Part shown: in pieces, positions 6,129 through 7,532 of the stretch
Layout: every line of letters begins with the position of its first letter
Numbering within the stretch: position 1 is the stretch's first letter
NCBI RefSeq assembly: GCF_030826625.1
Contig: NZ_JAPJNQ010000090.1
Coordinates: forward strand, 1-7,532
DNA length: 7,532 nucleotides
From: Corynebacterium sp.
GTDB taxonomy: Bacteria; Actinomycetota; Actinomycetes; Mycobacteriales; Mycobacteriaceae
Direction of reading: 5' to 3'
Translations under genes and position numbers: made by a program
Notes under the pieces: model-generated
What the model was told of the DNA's origin: nothing
Database searches by the model: none
Seen by the model: the letters and a program-made list of their open reading frames with translations, nothing else

Positions 6129-7532
6129 GTGTCGGCCACAAACCAGCCCAGCCAGTCGGCAAGAGCATCTGCCGCCGGTTCTCATGGAGCAACTCGGCGA
6201 ATGATTGGTGCTGAAGCCATCGTGCAGACCTTGGAAGACCTAGGTGCAGAAATTGCTTTCGGCATTCCAGGTGGTGCGGTGCTACCTCTGTACGATGCGC
6301 TGTATAGCTCACAAAAACTACGTCACGTGCTGGCTCGTCACGAGCAAGGGGCCGGCCACGCCGCAGAAGGTTATGCGCAGGCCTCCGGCAAAGTTGGCGT
6401 TATGATCGCCACCTCGGGCCCAGGTGCGACGAACCTGGTTACTCCGCTGGCCGACGCGATGTTGGATTCAGTTCCGGTCGTTGCGATTACCGGCCAGGTC
6501 GGGTCAAAGATGCTGGGCACGGATGCTTTTCAGGAAGCGGACATCCGTGGTGTCACCATGCCGGTGACCAAGCATAACTTTATGGTCACGCATGTCGAAG
6601 ATATCCCTGAAGCCATCGTCGCGGCCTTCCATTTGGCGTCGACAGGCCGCCCAGGCCCTGTTTTGGTTGATATCCCGAAGGATTTGCAGGTAGCCGAACT
6701 GGATTATGTGTTCCCGACGACGGTCGACCTGCCAGGCTACAAGCCGGTGACTAACCCGCACCCACGTCAGCTATCTGCAGCCGCCGACATGATCGCTGAG
6801 GCGGAAAAACCCGTGCTGTATATCGGTGGTGGCGTCATCAAGGCCAATGCGCACCGGGAGCTTCTGGATTTCGCGGAATACACTGGCATTCCTGTGGTGA
6901 CCACCTTGATGGCGCTGGGGTCGTTCCCTGAGTCTCACGAGCTGCATATGGGCATGCCTGGCATGCACGGATCGGTGCCAGCGGTTGCTGCGCTGCAGCG
7001 CGCGGACTTGCTGATTACCGTTGGTGCACGTTTCGATGATCGCGTGACCGGTGATACAGAGAGCTTTGCACCGGAGGCCAAGGTCATTCATGCTGATATT
7101 GACCCCGCGGAGATTGGTAAAATCCGCGCAGTCGATGTTCCGATTGTTGGTGATGCTCGCGAAGTACTTTTGGGGCTGTTGCGTGCTTTCCAGAATAATT
7201 CCTCGCGTGCTATTGGTGACTTGAATCCGTGGCTGAATTATCTGCGCGGCATGCAAGAACGCTTCCCGCGTGGTTATGACAAGCAAGAAGATGGCTCTTT
7301 ATCGCCGCAGTTCGTCATCTCTGAAATCTCCAAGGCAGCCGGCCCCGATGCTGTGTACGTGGCCGGCGTCGGCCAGCACCAAATGTGGTCTGCGCAATTT
7401 GTGGATTTCGAAAAACCACGCACCTGGCTGAACTCGGGCGGTTTGGGAACGATGGGTTATTCGGTTCCCGCTGCGATGGGCGCGAAAGCGGGCTGTCCGG
7501 ACAAGGAAGTGTGGTCGATCGATGGTGACGGT
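6129..7532 (+). CDS. ilvB: Acetolactate synthase (acetohydroxyacid synthase) large subunit, 3' end missing
   Basis: Catalytic subunit of the first common enzyme of branched-chain amino-acid synthesis: it condenses two pyruvates to acetolactate, or pyruvate with 2-ketobutyrate to acetohydroxybutyrate, using thiamine diphosphate, FAD and Mg2+. It works with a small regulatory subunit, IlvN, expected just downstream. The window holds 468 codons without a stop; corynebacterial IlvB is about 620 residues. Visible: N-terminal ThDP domain with [16 protein letters not shown] at 44-59 and the activating Glu72 in [38 protein letters not shown] and TKHNFMV; the central FAD-binding domain with [28 protein letters not shown] and RFDDRVTG; and the start of the C-terminal domain with GQHQMW and [10 protein letters not shown]. 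The window ends on the first GDG residues of the ThDP pyrophosphate motif. Start chosen by its ribosome site; the 24 residues before the conserved MIGAEAIV match the family. Expression is probably governed by the upstream attenuator. Confidence 0.96.
   Translation, partial: MSATNQPSQSARASAAGSHGATRRMIGAEAIVQTLEDLGAEIAFGIPGGAVLPLYDALYSSQKLRHVLARHEQGAGHAAEGYAQASGKVGVMIATSGPGATNLVTPLADAMLDSVPVVAITGQVGSKMLGTDAFQEADIRGVTMPVTKHNFMVTHVEDIPEAIVAAFHLASTGRPGPVLVDIPKDLQVAELDYVFPTTVDLPGYKPVTNPHPRQLSAAADMIAEAEKPVLYIGGGVIKANAHRELLDFAEYTGIPVVTTLMALGSFPESHELHMGMPGMHGSVPAVAALQRADLLITVGARFDDRVTGDTESFAPEAKVIHADIDPAEIGKIRAVDVPIVGDAREVLLGLLRAFQNNSSRAIGDLNPWLNYLRGMQERFPRGYDKQEDGSLSPQFVISEISKAAGPDAVYVAGVGQHQMWSAQFVDFEKPRTWLNSGGLGTMGYSVPAAMGAKAGCPDKEVWSIDGDG

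Noticed and set aside
6109..6203. Short ATG frame (about 31 codons) overlapping the ilvB start, as a possible upstream ORF
   Set aside because: No ribosome site at proper distance; its sequence is only the shifted frame of the ilvB N-terminus.
6008..6214. 68-codon plus-strand frame through the terminator into ilvB
   Set aside because: It starts inside the attenuator stem, overlaps the ilvB start in another frame and has no family resemblance.
5806..6312. N-terminal extension of the channel frame on the minus strand up to 6312
   Set aside because: It is antisense to the ilvB start, the attenuator and the leader peptide, has no membrane-protein character, and the family N-terminus begins at 5805.
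6771..7286. 171-codon minus-strand frame opposite ilvB
   Set aside because: Antisense shadow of the conserved ilvB coding sequence with no recognisable family or ribosome site.

Overview
The window looks like a stretch of Corynebacterium chromosome, or that of a very close relative, carrying branched-chain amino-acid genes. The IlvD and IlvB proteins, the MscCG/YggB-type channel and the gene order (ilvD, PH-domain gene, channel gene, then divergent ilvB) match what I recall of the C. glutamicum ilvBNC neighbourhood. That comparison is from memory, not from a search.

Layout from left to right. Positions 1-741 (+) hold the 3' part of a DoxX-family membrane protein whose start lies outside the window. 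Four genes follow on the minus strand, in transcription order from right to left: a MscS-type channel of the MscCG/YggB family (5805-4573), a small membrane-anchored PH-domain protein (4549-3860), ilvD for dihydroxy-acid dehydratase (3859-2018), and a GT87-type polytopic glycosyltransferase (1986-649). Gaps between them are 23, 0 and 31 bases, so they probably form one transcription unit. The last gene overlaps the DoxX gene tail to tail by 93 bases. ilvB (acetolactate synthase large subunit) runs from 6129 to the right edge and is cut off inside its GDG thiamine-diphosphate motif.

The most informative non-coding part is 5806-6128. It holds two divergent promoters and, in front of ilvB, a complete transcription attenuator. 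A 14-residue leader peptide (MISIRLQVLQVVVP, 8 of 14 residues Ile, Leu or Val) begins at a GTG almost at the predicted transcript start. Its stop codon runs into the 5' arm of an antiterminator stem (5940-5948 with 5982-5990). That stem shares bases 5985-5990 with a strong terminator hairpin (5985-6025, followed by TTTTGTTGT). Stalling at the Val codons would leave the antiterminator arm free. A ribosome at the stop codon would cover it and allow termination.

Functionally, IlvB with its partner IlvN (expected downstream, outside the window) and IlvD catalyse steps 1 and 3 of isoleucine/valine synthesis. The channel family is linked to osmotic protection and glutamate efflux in corynebacteria. 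The GT87 enzyme probably serves lipoglycan or cell-wall synthesis at the membrane. I found no tRNA, rRNA, insertion sequence, CRISPR array or prophage. Nothing here looks like a wholly new system; the attenuator and the shared divergent control region are the most interesting parts.
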